Assembly: GCA_918807975.1 (NCBI GenBank)
Contig: OU964924.1
Coordinates: 18,645,695 to 18,709,694 of the forward strand
Direction of reading: 5' to 3'
DNA from: Aplidium turbinatum
Taxonomy: Eukaryota > Chordata > Ascidiacea > Aplousobranchia > Polyclinidae
DNA length: 64,000 nucleotides
The translations under genes were made by a program, and so were the position numbers. This document shows positions 11,201-23,542 of the stretch, piece by piece. How positions within the stretch are numbered: the stretch's first letter is position 1; each line of letters begins with the position of its first letter. Under the pieces are notes generated by a model. It made no database searches. It saw only the letters and a list, made by a program, of their open reading frames with translations, and was not told the DNA's origin.

Positions 11201-14200
11201 CAGACCAAACCCCCCTATATCTGACACATGCATGCCTTTGGAAATGGAGTATGCAGACGATGTTGAGTTTCTGGATGAGGAAAGACAGCCACTTGATATG
11301 CTACAATCTATTGCTACAAAGAACCTGAAAAACTACAATCTTTTCATGAATGAGACTAAAACTGAATTCACCCACATATTTCTTGCAGACACAAATGAAA
11401 CTGATACTGATAGCCTACCGATTCGAGGAAACGAAAAATGGCGTACACACAAACTTTTGGGATCATTATTGTGCAGCACTGCCGATGTCAAATCCCGCTG
11501 CAATTTAGGCAATGTCGCTTTCAGATCACACTGGAAACTATGGAGCAAGAGATCGAGAATCCCATTACAGTTGCGACTAAGATTGTACAACGCGTACTGC
11601 ATCCCAATTATGATCTACAACTGTAATAGCTGGTCTGTTACCAAAGCAAGTCTTGAAAGATTGGATGCCTGTCATCGAAGACATTTACGTGTCATAACTG
11701 GTCATACTTGGCCAAACAGTCTTATCTCGAACAAAAATCTCTACAAAATATGCAACAGTGAACCATTGTCTTGCAAGATCTCCACCATGAGATGGAACAT
11801 GTTTGGACACATTCTGAGACTTCACCAGGACTCACCTCCTCAGAAAGCCCTTGAATTTGCAATAATTGGCAGCAAAAAGTACCAAGGCCGAACCGGACGT
11901 CACCGTACCAATTTATTACAACTGCTGAGATCTGACATCAGAAAAGCTGGCCTGGGATCCTTGCTCAGCACACCACATCTCCATCGATTGCAAAACATCG
12001 CAAAGGACAAAACAGAATGGAGATCCTATCAACCTTGTTGAAAGACTGATCGAAGCCAGCGGATGCCAAACGATTTGGCTACACTGGCGGCGGAGACAGT
12101 TACAATAATAATCATAAAGTTTAATTGCCCTTGCACTTGCAAGTGTTTATTGTAATTGTAGTAGGCTATATTTTCACAAAAAAAAAGTTTTTTTTTCTAT
12201 CTCGCTTCTAGGTTTGGTGGCTGTGCAATTTTAAGATAGTGGTAACACTGTTTTATCGATGTATATTTTAAACCTTTAGGTTTTGCCATCTTTCCCTTTT
12301 GTTGGTGTCAAATTCATATGTTTACTTTGCCGTTCTGTAGGCTACATGTTTGCGCCAGCAACAAAAAATAAATTGAATTGAATGTCATTCGGATAATTTG
12401 CAAATAGCTGGTCCAAACCAATATGTCTTGTGGAAAAGGTCGGTTGCTGAAGCCACGTAACAAACAACTTTTTCCCGTAAAGTAATGAACTAATCGCACT
12501 GAAAAAAGCTCTGAAAGCATCTTCCATGCTTGATAAACTCAGAGTTAGGCTACGTTGATTACAACAGTCTGGAAAAGAAAATGGGAATTATCCTGCTACA
12601 AATAAACTTTGAAATCATTTCTTCAAAGTTTTTGCGAATTACTTCTGTTACAAATACAAAATTGTGATTTTTTCGTCACAGTAATAAAAACCTTTTTCAT
12701 GCAATATTGCATTAAATCTCCTCACCCTGGACATTTCGAGAAGGCTTAATTTTCGAAACGAACGCTTAAAATTTCTTCCAGTCATGTTGAACTCTCTTGC
12801 CAATGTATTCGTCGTGACATGGCTCATGAGCCTCTGAACAGTGCTGAAGACATCTTTTCCTCCAATGCATCCAAAGAACATAACCTGTAAAATATTATAA
12901 TTTTAGATGTATCGGTAGCCTATGTTAAACAAGACGATCTTAACAACTACAAAAACAGACAAAATGGCCTTCTGCAGCTGGAACTTAATATTTTAGAAGT
13001 AACTCACCAACTGTTTTCTTATATCTTTATCTTCTAGAAATGTTTCTATGTTCTGCACAGCACATCATCCTGGCTGTTGAGTGGAAGCACAAGATTACTA
13101 GGAGGCTCGCTTAGACACTGCTGATGATCATCTTGTGCTTTCACCAGAGAATCAAGTAACATGTGGGTCTTGGCTTGCTGCATTTTTTGTACCTCGATGC
13201 CAGTCAATGCTTTTGTCGCAAACCTGAAATACATTTTACTGTAATTGAATGGTGTTTTTTTGCTAAATTTAGAATAAAACTGAAAGCACTCAATAAAGAG
13301 TCATAACGGCACTGGTGAGGCCTAAAAGGCCGAAACAGAGGCTTATTCACTAAAAACTGAGAGTTTGTTGAAAAAGAAACATTAGGTAAAGGGGTAAAAG
13401 TAAAGGTGGTTCGATTCTAAGATTTGGGCAATATTGAGAAGAAAAGGTTCACATTAGGCTAACCCTTTAACTGCCACCCTTTTTTTGATGCATTTTTCAG
13501 AATTTAGCTTGAGCAAGGCTTTGATTTTGTACTGCCGTATTTTGAGAACGGTAATTGCCAGAAAAAAATCAAAACATTACAGTTGTTGCATTTTCAACAG
13601 TCTTTTACAATATGTTTACAAATTTTGTGTATTTCGTTTAAAAAGATGCCTCAAATGACTAAACTTTCTGACAAACTACAAAAATTTGTGTTTTTTGACT
13701 TATTTGTTTTCGTTTAGATATCTAAAAAAAAAACATTTAAACTGCGGTAAACGTCACCGCTAGACGTCAGGCAAGTGTCAAGCTTTGCAGGCGACGTTGT
13801 CATGATAATGTTTATGTGTTAGGGAACGTTCAAATATTACGTAACGCCTTCGAGGGGGAGGGGGGGTTTATGCAAAGCGTTACGTTAGCGTCACATCGGG
13901 GGGGGGGGTTCAAGCAAAACGTTACGTAACGCTTTCGAGTACGAAATGGTAGTTTTTTGTGCTGAATTCGTAGTGACAAAGCGTTACATGGGGGAGGGGG
14001 GGATTGAAAAAAGCGTTACGTTGGCGTTACATGGGGGAGGGGGGGTCAAAAATTCGGAAAAAAAGCGTTACGTAATATTTGAACGTTCCCTTATGCGAAG
14101 AAAGAACCGCATAAACTTCACTTTGCACAAAAAATAAAAATTCTCTGTAACTGATTGAAAATTGAAGAAAAAGTTCAAATGCAAACCAAGTAATTTTTTT

Positions 14201-15084
14201 CAACTTTTAGACAATACAAGTCTTCCTCTTTCTAGGAAAGTAAGACCCATGCAGTTTGGAAAACAAACACCAGAGTTATGGTGATTGCAAAAAGTGTTTA
14301 TTTTTAGGGCTTGGGCTCTTTAAAGAGCCCGTGACAGTTAAACGGTTAAACCTTTGGCACTGACGAGACTTCGGCCGCCTTCCATTCAGAAACTACGCCC
14401 ACCCAATTTATTGCACCCAAGGTGGAAGTGAGCGGTGTTTTTCGACAACCAGATCGAACAAGGATTGCATCATTGGAGAGCGCACACCTTATCCGTTACG
14501 CCACCCCACCGCCATTAGGTAGGCTATGAAGGTTTTTTACAAAATAAGTTTTGGGAACTAGCAACATATAACATAACTCACTAAAGAAAGTAATGCAATA
14601 GATTTTCAGATTTACCTTTAATTTCAAATCTTGACAGAGACATATCCTCATCAATGACATTTACATCTTGCAAAACATCTGTTTGGAGACCTGAAAAACA
14701 ATTGAAATTTTTTAGAGCTTCAACATTTAATATAGTAGGATGCATCAATAAAATAAATTATATTTCTTGAAAACAGCTTATAAACAGGAATAATAGAAAG
14801 ACTATGTTGCGATGGATTGAAACATAGGCTAACTTACAAACTTTTGGGAAAAAATATGCAAAGTCTGACTCTCTTGGCTTTTATTTATTACGGCTAGAAA
14901 TCTCACCAAATTTACTGGAAAAATCAGTTTTTTCCATTACTTCGTTTTGAATGACTGGAGCCAGATAGCCTACAACGTTGTTGCGACAAATCTTCAAAAT
15001 GCTGGCGCATTTGCATTCTTGCATTGCGGCGTAGGCTATTGTACGTGATGACAGTAGTTTGTGTAGTTTCTCTTTAGGCATCAT
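8204..15084 (-). CDS. Spliced gene with DUF4806-like domain
   Basis: Inferred exons on the minus strand: 15084-14907 (starts MMPKEKLHKLLSSRTIAYAA, donor GTGAGA), 14690-14616 (acceptor TTTTTCAG, donor GTAAAT), 13223-13008 (acceptor TATTTCAG, donor GTGAGT), 12884-12692 (acceptor TTTTACAG, donor GTTTTT) and 8334-8204 (acceptor ATTTTTAG, stop TGA). Exons 1/2, 3/4 and 4/5 join in phase. Exon 4 gives CIGGKDVFSTVQRLM and LAREFNMTGRNFKRSF; exon 5 gives AISDWLKYARDWDGGRLRR. Together these match what I remember of the DUF4806 domain (GG-x-V...RI, TNxLAxxFxxxG, AIxxWLxxAxDRxGG), whose function is unknown. Two problems: exon 2 and exon 3 do not join in phase, so an exon may be missing, and within exon 3 the frame changes before QNIETFLEDKDIRKQL, the normal lead-in to the domain. 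It is either a recent pseudogene or has a small intron there. Confidence 0.55.
8433..8880. repeat. Imperfect tandem duplication, ~302-bp period
   Basis: 8441-8600 and 8743-8875 share ACTGAGCCGGTTT, CTTGCTGA, TTTATG-CATCAC and an AAACTT-TCAG segment in the same order, with many differences and an A/T-rich filler between. It lies in the last intron of the DUF4806-like gene, just upstream of the LINE. Confidence 0.6.
8890..12378 (+). mobile_element. RTE-like LINE, nearly full length
   Basis: A ~3.5-kb element with one endonuclease/reverse transcriptase reading frame, a ~330-bp 3' UTR and a tail of repeated ATTGA at 12365-12377. The 5' boundary is uncertain; 8890 is an estimate from the start of GC-richer sequence before the ATG. 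There is no separate ORF1, which with the compact size and simple-repeat tail suggests the RTE group. It lies antisense in the last intron of the DUF4806-like gene. Confidence 0.85.
9001..12041 (+). pseudogene. LINE endonuclease / reverse transcriptase with one frameshift
   Basis: ATG at 9001 begins an apurinic-type endonuclease domain: WNVRGLN, CIQETKIK (catalytic Glu), NAYGPT, GDMNSKLG (Asp/Asn) and QIDYVIC. The frame is lost just before 9810; the next motif, SDHKLVS (catalytic Asp-His), is in the +2 frame and that frame stays open to TGA at 12041. The reverse transcriptase follows with ANLRPIVLL, PFQSGFKRGRSC, IDMSKALDTI, GSPQGDSLSP and MEYADDVEFL (catalytic YADD), then a C-terminal region with WNMFGHILRL typical of RTE-like proteins. 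A single frameshift in ~1,010 codons points to a recent insertion. The domestic strand-transfer product would be a nuclear endonuclease/RT for target-primed reverse transcription. Confidence 0.88.
12379..12691. other. Intron sequence, no feature recognised
   Basis: A minus-strand open frame (12527-12342) runs straight into the LINE tail. It shows no recognisable domain and lacks clear splice sites, so I treat it as intronic. Confidence 0.4.
13822..14090. mobile_element. 269-bp MITE with 3-bp TTA duplication
   Basis: Perfect ~26-bp terminal inverted repeats start GGGAACGTTCAAATATTACG. TTA flanks both sides (13819-13821, 14091-14093), as in PIF/Harbinger-type elements. The inside is three or four repeats of GCGTTACGTTAGCGT-like sequence, each followed by a run of 8-12 G. 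Confidence 0.85.
14313..14330. repeat. Perfect 18-bp palindrome
   Basis: GGGCTCTTTAAAGAGCCC, 15 bp inside the right end of the piggyBac-like MITE. Confidence 0.8.
14443..14510 (-). other. tRNA-like sequence
   Basis: On the minus strand GGGGTGGCGTAACGGATAAGG resembles a tRNA 5' half with an A box (TGGCGTAACGG), and TTGTTCGATCTGG resembles a B box, 34 bases further on. The acceptor and anticodon stems do not pair well, so this is a tRNA pseudogene or SINE head rather than a functional tRNA. Confidence 0.35.
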
Positions 15085-15930
15085 TAATTGTGAAATTTTA
15101 CTTTTTTAAAAACACAACTATACGAACAAAAACCTATCTTTAAAACAGATATCAGTGTTACCGGCCACGTGAAAAATAATTCGACATACCAACATTGAAG
15201 AGATGTCAAATTCATTGGTTGCTCAATTCGTGGGCGTCGTTATAATAACCAAGGTTCAAAATTAGCATATTTCTACTCCAGCCAACGTTTATTTGCCATA
15301 ATTTAAACCGCATTTTTAAATTTAATGATTTCCTATCGATTCTACAACTTTATGCCCTTGTCAAGCAATAGGGCTAAGCACAGCTCACGAGACAAAATAA
15401 CTACATTTTAGAAAATAGCATTCACTGCTCAAGAGTGCAAAAAGAACTGTTTTAAGCGATCAATTTTTTTACTTTTGTGTGTAAAATCGTTCTTAATAAT
15501 ACGTAACATTCCATGATCGTTGCATTCAATCTCAAACTTCAGCGGCCGCATAAAATAATGATGTAAGGTTGGCTAGGTAATGATAATGGTAATAGACGTC
15601 GCTAATGCAGGCAACTGATTACACCAGAAAAACAACTTTAACAGAATAAAAACACAGAAAAATGAAGTAAAAATGCTCGAAAAGTCGAAAGCGAGACACC
15701 CACCACCAACGGCAATATTAAATCTTCATCGTTAAACAGTAACTTGCATTACCATTTTCAAATTGTGTGACGTTTTCAGCACGAAAATCGAACAAGCAAA
15801 TGTTGAAAACGTCAAGGGGGTAATATTTATAATTGCGACCAAAGCCATAAAACATCTTATGTTGTATCATTTTTCAATTCAATTCTCACACATTACGAGT
15901 AGGCCTATCTTTGCTTGAAGAACGTCATGG
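15085..15930. other. Upstream region of the DUF4806-like gene, nothing specific recognised
   Basis: AT-rich sequence with no open frame of note. Any promoter of the minus-strand gene should lie here, but I see no convincing core motif. Confidence 0.35.
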
Positions 15931-16164
15931 GTACCCAGCTAGAAAGCTACGTATATTACACGTTGATTTTTGGTTGATTTTAGGTAGTATGGTATCTTAG
16001 GTAGAATTCAGGTGTTATTAAGGAGTTTGTGTACACCAACACAAATTCACTAGTTTAAAAAACATTTTTTTAGAGACATATTTTAGCTATCATTTAGTAT
16101 GACTAGTGTGTAAATATGATTCTAGAAGTTTTATCAGGGATTATTTTTTGAATATAACTCTTGC

Positions 16165-16500
16165 AAAAATAGCACGTGTTTTCCACGTATATTACACGTG
16201 TTCAAAATCCTATGATTATTTGACTAATTTTTAAGGTATATAAGGTAAAATCACACCCAGAAGAGGGCATACAAAAGAGAAAAAATGTTTACCCGAGCAG
16301 AAGGATGTTTTATCGGAATTTTTTATATTTTGATTATATGTTGTTTCCACGTGTATTGCACGTTTCCATCTGTTGAAAAGTAACACGTGTTTTCCACGTA
16401 TATTAAACGTGTTGAAGTTCTTTCGTTCATTTGGGCAATTTTTAATCTGTGTTAGGTAAAACTACCTCCCAAGGACGGTATAAACAAAAAGAATTCTCCA
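16165..16500. repeat. CACGTG repeats, left half
   Basis: Two ~211-bp units, each with CACGTGTTTTCCACGTATAT followed by TTA(C/A)ACGTGTT and later TAGGTAAAA(C/T). Confidence 0.65.
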
Positions 16501-16797
16501 CTCAAGTGGATTGGTGTCAACCACACTCCTCCGCATTTTTTAGGATATAAGTTAGATTATGTGTTTTTGTAGGTGTCTTTACACGTTTTTATTACGTTAT
16601 GTAAAAAGGAAACTTCATGACATTTTTTAGTCGCAAATTAGTGTGATCTTTTAACGATAGTTCTTAGTGTAAATTTAAGTGGTCTCGCTTACTGATATTA
16701 AACAATTACTTACTAAGGTGTGGTACGGTAGCCACTTTAACAAGTCGAAATTCTGCCACTAAAAATGACTAAAATGAAACCGCCAACCAATCATAAG

Positions 16798-17134
16798 TGT
16801 AGCATCCCGCTCGGTGGATGGCTGGTTTTTATCGCTAACCTACCAGTCTAGCCTGACTCTCACCACAAGTAAAAACTACAGTCAGCATGAAAATTGTAAT
16901 TTGACCAGAAAGTAATTAACAAGTGATAAACAGCATAATTTTAACAGTAACTAACCAATAGGAAGCAATTTAAACTAAAGTTTTCTTACCGTCCACCTTG
17001 CGACCGAACACCACATGAAAAGAAAACACAAGAAATCAGCAACTTCGTTGTGCTACATTGTCACACAGGTTCAAGTAAGAATAAATTGTAAACAAAAAGG
17101 GGCAAACATGAAATGATAGGAATCGTCCTCAACA
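16798..17134 (-). repeat. 3' LTR of the BEL/Pao element
   Basis: 337 bp, apparently identical to 23543-23879; ends in TGT...ACA on the plus strand. Confidence 0.95.
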
Positions 17135-17520
17135 TTCTCCCCACAAAAACGTAAGTTGCTAACGAACGTTTTTTAACTAAGGACGATGCCACACAAGAGA
17201 TAAATTGACACTGGCACACGAGCAACTGAAACAGTACCGTAGGCGACAGGCAAGCGAAGACAACACAAATAGCAGACCGTGCATGAGCACGAAAGTCGAA
17301 ATCAAATGCGATCACGACATCGAGTACGAATACAGACTATCCAACGACTAACTTTGAAACTACATAAAACTTGATGTAGCTAAACGTATCAATGAAAGGC
17401 TTAAACTCAAGTACGCCTCTACATTATGCTTAAACGTCGTTGTTGCTTCTAAACAACAAAAAAAACAATTCAAAATACACCAGTAAACTAAACAAAAACA
17501 TGCACACGAAAATGAGAAAC

Positions 17521-20500
17521 TTACTGTTCGTCAGCGAAACCCTCTAACAAACAAAGTTTACGAATATCTCTTACGAGGGTTGAGTGAGCCATTCGAACTC
17601 TCACTCTTCGAACCAAATTATTACTGTCAGGCATTACGGCCTCGACCACACCCTTCGGCCAACAACCACGCTTGACCGATTCGTTCACAACTAAAACAAG
17701 ATCACCAGGGCGCAAATTACGAGACGTGCCAAACCATTTCTGGCGTGGCTGCAGCAGCGGTAAATAGTCCTGTAACCATCGATCCCAAAATACATCTGCT
17801 AAGTATTGTGTCTTTTTCCACGATCTGCGGTACGCATCAGCCTTCATGAACACACCTGGGGCAACTCCTTCGCATAACGATCCAGTAAGGATCATACTGG
17901 GGGTCAAGGCTGCTAAATCACCTGGGGTCGCGGCAAGCTTGGTAATTGGTCTGTTGTTTAAAATTCTTTCAACCTCTGTTGCCAAGGTCAGTAAGTCGAA
18001 TTCTTCTAGTGTAGCTTCTCCGACAACCGAACGAAAGATTTTCCTGACAATACGGAAAAAGGCTTCAGTAAAACCGTTTTGATGTGAGGCCAGAGGAGGC
18101 CCGAAATGCCAGTGGATGCCTTCTTGCAACATGACATCTTGAAAATTCTTGCTTTTCCAAAGCTTGATACATTGGTTCAATTCGCGATTAGCTGCAACGA
18201 AATTGCCACCATTATCACTGTAAACATCACGAACCTTGGTTGTTCTTCTGTTGCAAAATCTTCGAAAGGCTTGTATGAACGCAGTCATGTCCAATGATTG
18301 AACTATTTCGAGGTGAACAGCTCTGCTGGCTAAACAGTTAAAAATACAAACATATCGATTCACATAGCTTCTTCCGATTTTCACATGCAATGGACCCATT
18401 AAATCGGTCCCACAAGCGCTGAAGGGGGGGCTCGGCGTCACTCTGTGAGCAGGCAGATTACCCATTTGTTGCTGACCTGCTTTCGCCGCCCAAAACTTGC
18501 AATTTAGACACGAACGTAGCACTCTCTTCACGGTGGATCTTCCTTTCAGAATCCAGTAGGTTTTGTTTAGCGAAGACAACACATGAGGGGTTCCCTTGTG
18601 TCCTTCTCGTTGATGACACGTCAAAATTAGGAGAGCGGTAACTGGATGATCACTTGGGAGCAAAATGGGATGTTTTTCTTCATCTGTCAGCGGAGATCTT
18701 TGTAAACGGCCGCCAACGCGAAGCACCCCATCGACAAGATACGGATTGAGCGACTGAACAGTTCGCAAATTGGCACATTTCTTTATTTGAGCTTCTTCTA
18801 CTGGGACAAACGGGGCACCAAAACTTGGGTGATTGTAAAGCGTCTGCATCACGTCGGAAAAGGCTTCAACTTGAACAGCTTTGATGATCACGGACGTAGC
18901 TTCTGTTAATTCTTCCATGCTCAACAGACCACACTTAGGAGCATTACGAGCTGATTTAGCTTTCCACATCAGAAACTTCTTAAAACGTAATAACCAGGCA
19001 CACGTGCGTCGAAGACGACTGAAGTCTGAATAGTACCGCAGCAATCGATGGATCGAGTCACTTGATGGATCAGACAGTTGAGTGGAACAAACCTTCACTT
19101 CAGCATCACATTGTTCGATATTGTTCACAAAATCTGGCTGTCCTGGCCATTCGTTTTCGCGCGCGTGTAGAAATTCGGGACCACAAAACCACATGTCTGC
19201 ATTGGACACCTTAGAGGGCGCCATACCGCGCGACGCTATATCAGCGGGATTTTGGTCGGTGGGCACGTAACGCCATTGCTGCACTGACGTAAGAGTATGT
19301 AATAATTCCAGTCTGTTAGCTACAAACGTTTGAAAGCGACTGGTAGAATTATGCAAATACCTTAAAACTACGGTGGCGTCAGTCCAAAACACAACACCAC
19401 TCAAAGAATACTCTAATTCACTACAAATCATTTTACCAAGTTTAGCACCAAGAACAGCAGCAGTAAGCTCCAATCGGGGAACACTAACGGGTTTTAAGGG
19501 AGCTATCCTGGACTTCCCCATCACAAAAACACAATCAATGAAATTGTCCACATATACTATACGTAAATAAGCACATGCACCATACCCAGTGGTGGAAGCA
19601 TCAGTGAAAATGTGCAACTCAATGTAGTCAACCACACGATCTTGGAGCTTGAAGCTCCTTGCAAGAGACACCGCCTCTAAACTAGGGAGTGCCTGCACCC
19701 ATTCTTCCCAACTATTTTTCCCACCCCCCACGACCGGTAAAGGTTCATCCCACGCCAATTTCAAGCGGCAGGCCTCTTGCAACAATTTCCTAGCAGGCAA
19801 CATGAATGGTTGGAGAAACCCTAGAGGATCGTATGTCTGCGAAATCATTGATAGGAGCCCTCGTCGAGTACACAGTTTTTCTTTTATATTTACCTTCACC
19901 TTTAAACTATCGCTTTCAGCATCCCAGTAGACGCCCAAAGCCTTCTGGGTTGGAAGTTCACGTTGCTCCAAATCGAAAACGCCTGAAGCATGGTCCTTGG
20001 ATGGAATTGAGCTTAAAACCTGCTTGTTATTGGAAAGGAATTTTGTTAATTTAAAACCACCACTACTCAAAAGCTCTTGCAGTTCTTTCACTAGTCTCAC
20101 TGCCTCTTACACAGTTGTACAAGATTTACACATATCGTCTACATAAAAATGGTTAAAAACAGTCTTAACTGTGTCTTGACCAGAGTTTGTGAGGTTCTCC
20201 TCAGCTGTCCTTCGTAGGGCGAATGCAGCAACTGATGGCGATGAAGTCGCTCCGAACAGATGCACCCTCATCCGGTATTCAGCTGGAGGTTGAGTCAGAT
20301 CATGGCCTGGGAACCAAAGAAACCTCAAGGCATCACGGTCCTTTTCATCTACCAAAACCTGGAAGAACATGCCTTTGACATCTGCCACAACAGCAATGGG
20401 TTCCTGCCTGAAACGCATCAAAACACCTACAAGACTATTAGTTAAATCTGGGCCTTGAAGAAGCCCATCATTAAGAGAAGAACCATTCCACTTCGCACTG

Positions 20501-23181
20501 CAATCAAAAACCACACGAAACTTTGTTAACAATGATGTGCAGTGGTGTGGGACATACGAGATTTTTCCTTCTGGAGGCGAATCAGTCAATGGAACAAGTT
20601 CACAATACTCATTTTCTATCATTTCGTTCATTTTTTCACAATATTTTTGACACACTTCTGGATCAGCCTCTAACTTTCTTTTTAAACCAGCTAAACGTTT
20701 CTCTGCCAACTTTCTGTTATTTTTGAGATCTACCCTGTCCTTTCTCCATGGTAACGCTACCTGGTAGTGATCTCCCACTTTCTTCACAGACTCTTCCATA
20801 ATCTTGACCGCACGTTTGTCTTCTCGTGAAAGACAAGCATTCTGGGGAAGGTCAAGGTCCTTGAAATCTTGGTCCATTATCTGCAAGACTTGCTGGCAAG
20901 ACTCATCTGGCAGGCTTAACTCACTGATAAAACTAACACATACTTGGTTAGAGTAACAACCGGGCGTCACTTTGTCAACTCCCCACAAAGCCCAACCTAG
21001 GGCAGTATGAAAGCCGAATGGCTGGTCAGTATCACCATAACGCAGTTCAGTGACACGAAATGCGTTTTGCACATCTTGACCAAGCAACAATTCAACTTCA
21101 TTTACCTCCATCTTAGGGAATGACAAATCTTCTAAGTGTGGAAACATTTCCGCAACATCATTGGTGGGGATACTAGACCTTACATTCACGATGGAATCCT
21201 GCACCAACACTCTGTTCGCTTGAAACACCTCTGACTCGTCAACTCCTCTTATATGCAGGTTATTCATCTGCCACGAAGCTTCTGACACAGCATTAGCCGT
21301 GCATATTTTCACCTTGGCCTTGGACAAAGGAGCGCAAAGCTTCTCAGCAAGTGCACGGGTGCACAAAGTTGCTTCCGACCCCTCATCCATATAGGCCCAA
21401 GTATGCACAGCCTTTGCTGGATCATGCAGCCACACTCTTACAGGAACCACCTTATGCAATTTCTTGCCCAGTCCATCAACAGAACTTGGACAAGAGTTAC
21501 ACGCCACTAACACATTGTCATTAGTTTCAGGGCTACTGTCACCAACACTCCTCACCTCTCTTTGATGTCTCTGAAAGTGCAGTAAGCTATGGTGTCGCTT
21601 GCCACACTCTTGACATCTCTGTTTGGAATAGCAATCACCCACACGATGACCTGGTAACAAACAGTTGAAACACAACTTGAGACTTTTGACAATATCATTC
21701 CTTTCATTTACCGACTTCTGTTTAAAAACAGCACAGCTTAACAGTTTATGTCCACCATCACATGTGAAGCATTTTCCTTCTGCCCTCGGTAAACCTGAGT
21801 GGACTTCTTTAACAGCACTTACTGTTACACGTTTATTAAAATGGCTACTGGAATGCTGGTCTCTGGAAGTTTTTGCTCTTCCAGCTGGTTTGAGGTCCAG
21901 CTGATACAGCTTCTTTCCAAGAGCACACTCAGCGTCCGCAGCAGCACTATCTACCAACTCTCTTAACTGACGAAAACTACCTTGTCCCTTTCTGTACAAG
22001 GGAACAAAATCCCTTTGAAGTTGTTCAGGCAAGCGACTGAACAATTTATGGATTACCTCATGACTGTCTAAACTATCTAAACAACCAAGACTGAGATAAC
22101 TCTGTTCGCACTCAAACATTTTGTCTCTTAGACTATTCAGTGCTGACGAATCATATGCCTTGATGACAGGTCCGTTAAGCATCTCATTACGCACCTGTGC
22201 CATCAAGAGGTCATGACTGCCAAACCTTTGGTCTAAGCGATTCCACGCTGTCTGGTAAGCCATACTTCTATTCACATGACCACCAAGGCCACGAATTGCC
22301 CTACCTGCCTCTCCAACACACAGAGATTGCAGGTATGACATGCGTACATCATCATCCTGGTAAACATTCTCTACAAATTTTGTAAATTTACGTTTAAACT
22401 CTAAGTAGTCCATCACATTACCACTAAACTTATCTAATGTCACTGGAGGAGCAACACCAAGATGTGGAGGCCGCATGTATGGAGCAGCGACACCTGGGAA
22501 TATGGGGATTTGCTCATTCACAACTCTCACTGGAGATTGCACTGATGGAATACTGTATGAAGTACTAGCACTAGGATCTGGCAAATCCACTGTTGCCCTA
22601 GGCCTAGGCTCTTCATGATTATTTACGACCGGTTGAGGACTAGTGGCAACTTGAACATGGGACTGATTCTCATCTCTCATGTTATTGGAAATTCTAGAAT
22701 CACTTAACTCCTTCACTTGACTTAAAGTCACATTTAAGCTATTCCAGTATCTCTGGGCTCTAGATTTGGCCGAATCAGAAAAACTAGTACCAGCATTGAT
22801 TTTCTCATATAAGAACTTGGCATCTGTCATTGCCAACTCACATCTTTCGATTAGCTCATTGACCAACTCATCGGCATCTGGTTGACCAATGGCAGTCCAC
22901 ATCTCATGTTTGAACTCACATAATTTTCTCTCGACGCTTAGAAATCCTTTCATCAGCAAGGACAATTCCTTGGATGAAGACACTTGTTTATTCACCACAG
23001 TTGTCACTTCAGAACCACTTGGCTCACTGACACTTGAATGACTGGCCACAGAACTCACACCGAGTACGGCCCCATTGTCACTTTCTACAGCTACACTGTT
23101 ACTTGTATCAGACTGCTCAGACATTTTCTTACAACTGGTAACACGAGATCTAAGATAATAATTATGCTGACTTTGGTGCAT
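17521..23181 (-). pseudogene. BEL/Pao gag-pol remnant
   Basis: Read from 23181 down: a gag region with a capsid-like part and cysteine-histidine knuckles (CFNCLLPGHRVGDC, CQECGKRHHSLLH), an aspartic protease with YMDEGSEATLC, a reverse transcriptase with a VFDCSAKW-type block and YVDD motif, RNase H (IFTDAST), then an integrase with a histidine/cysteine zinc region and SDNGGNF. The order and motifs are those of the Pao/BEL group (Peptidase_A17, RVT, DUF1759/DUF1758-like gag). The coding region is fossil, with about one break. The internal sequence between it and the LTRs (17135-17520 and 23182-23542) is leader and trailer. Confidence 0.92.
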
Positions 23182-23542
23182 TCAACCAAATTCACTTAAT
23201 GAGGCTACACCACCAGCAAACACAAGTTCAACACTTACTTTATCCTTAACATTAAACAATGTCTCACAACTTCTACACAAGTTTAACAGCACAACACAAT
23301 TTCTCAACACAGCACAAGAGTTAATCAACACTAAGCAAGTTAAAATGACTAGCCTTTCAACTGATTACACAAAGAAACAAATTCACTAAAGACCAAGTGC
23401 AAACAGCACTATGACGACACAATTAGCATTGAAATTTACAATGCATAAACACTAGTGGTTACACAAGACACCACAAATCATTTACTAGGAATAATCCAAT
23501 TTAACACAACACAAATTAAGAGGTCCTTTAGTTTAAATCCAA

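Larger units (their letters stand above)
13463..14345. mobile_element. piggyBac-like MITE
   Basis: The left end TAACCCTTTAACTGCCAC and the inverse of the right end (TAACCGTTTAACTGTCAC) agree at 16 of 18 bases. The right flank is TTAA (14346-14349); the left flank is CTAA (13459-13462), one change from TTAA. There is no coding sequence. A 269-bp MITE is nested inside. The element lies between exons 2 and 3 of the DUF4806-like gene. Confidence 0.65.

Noticed and set aside
14443-14510. Functional tRNA gene
   Set aside because: A and B boxes are present but acceptor and anticodon stems do not pair.
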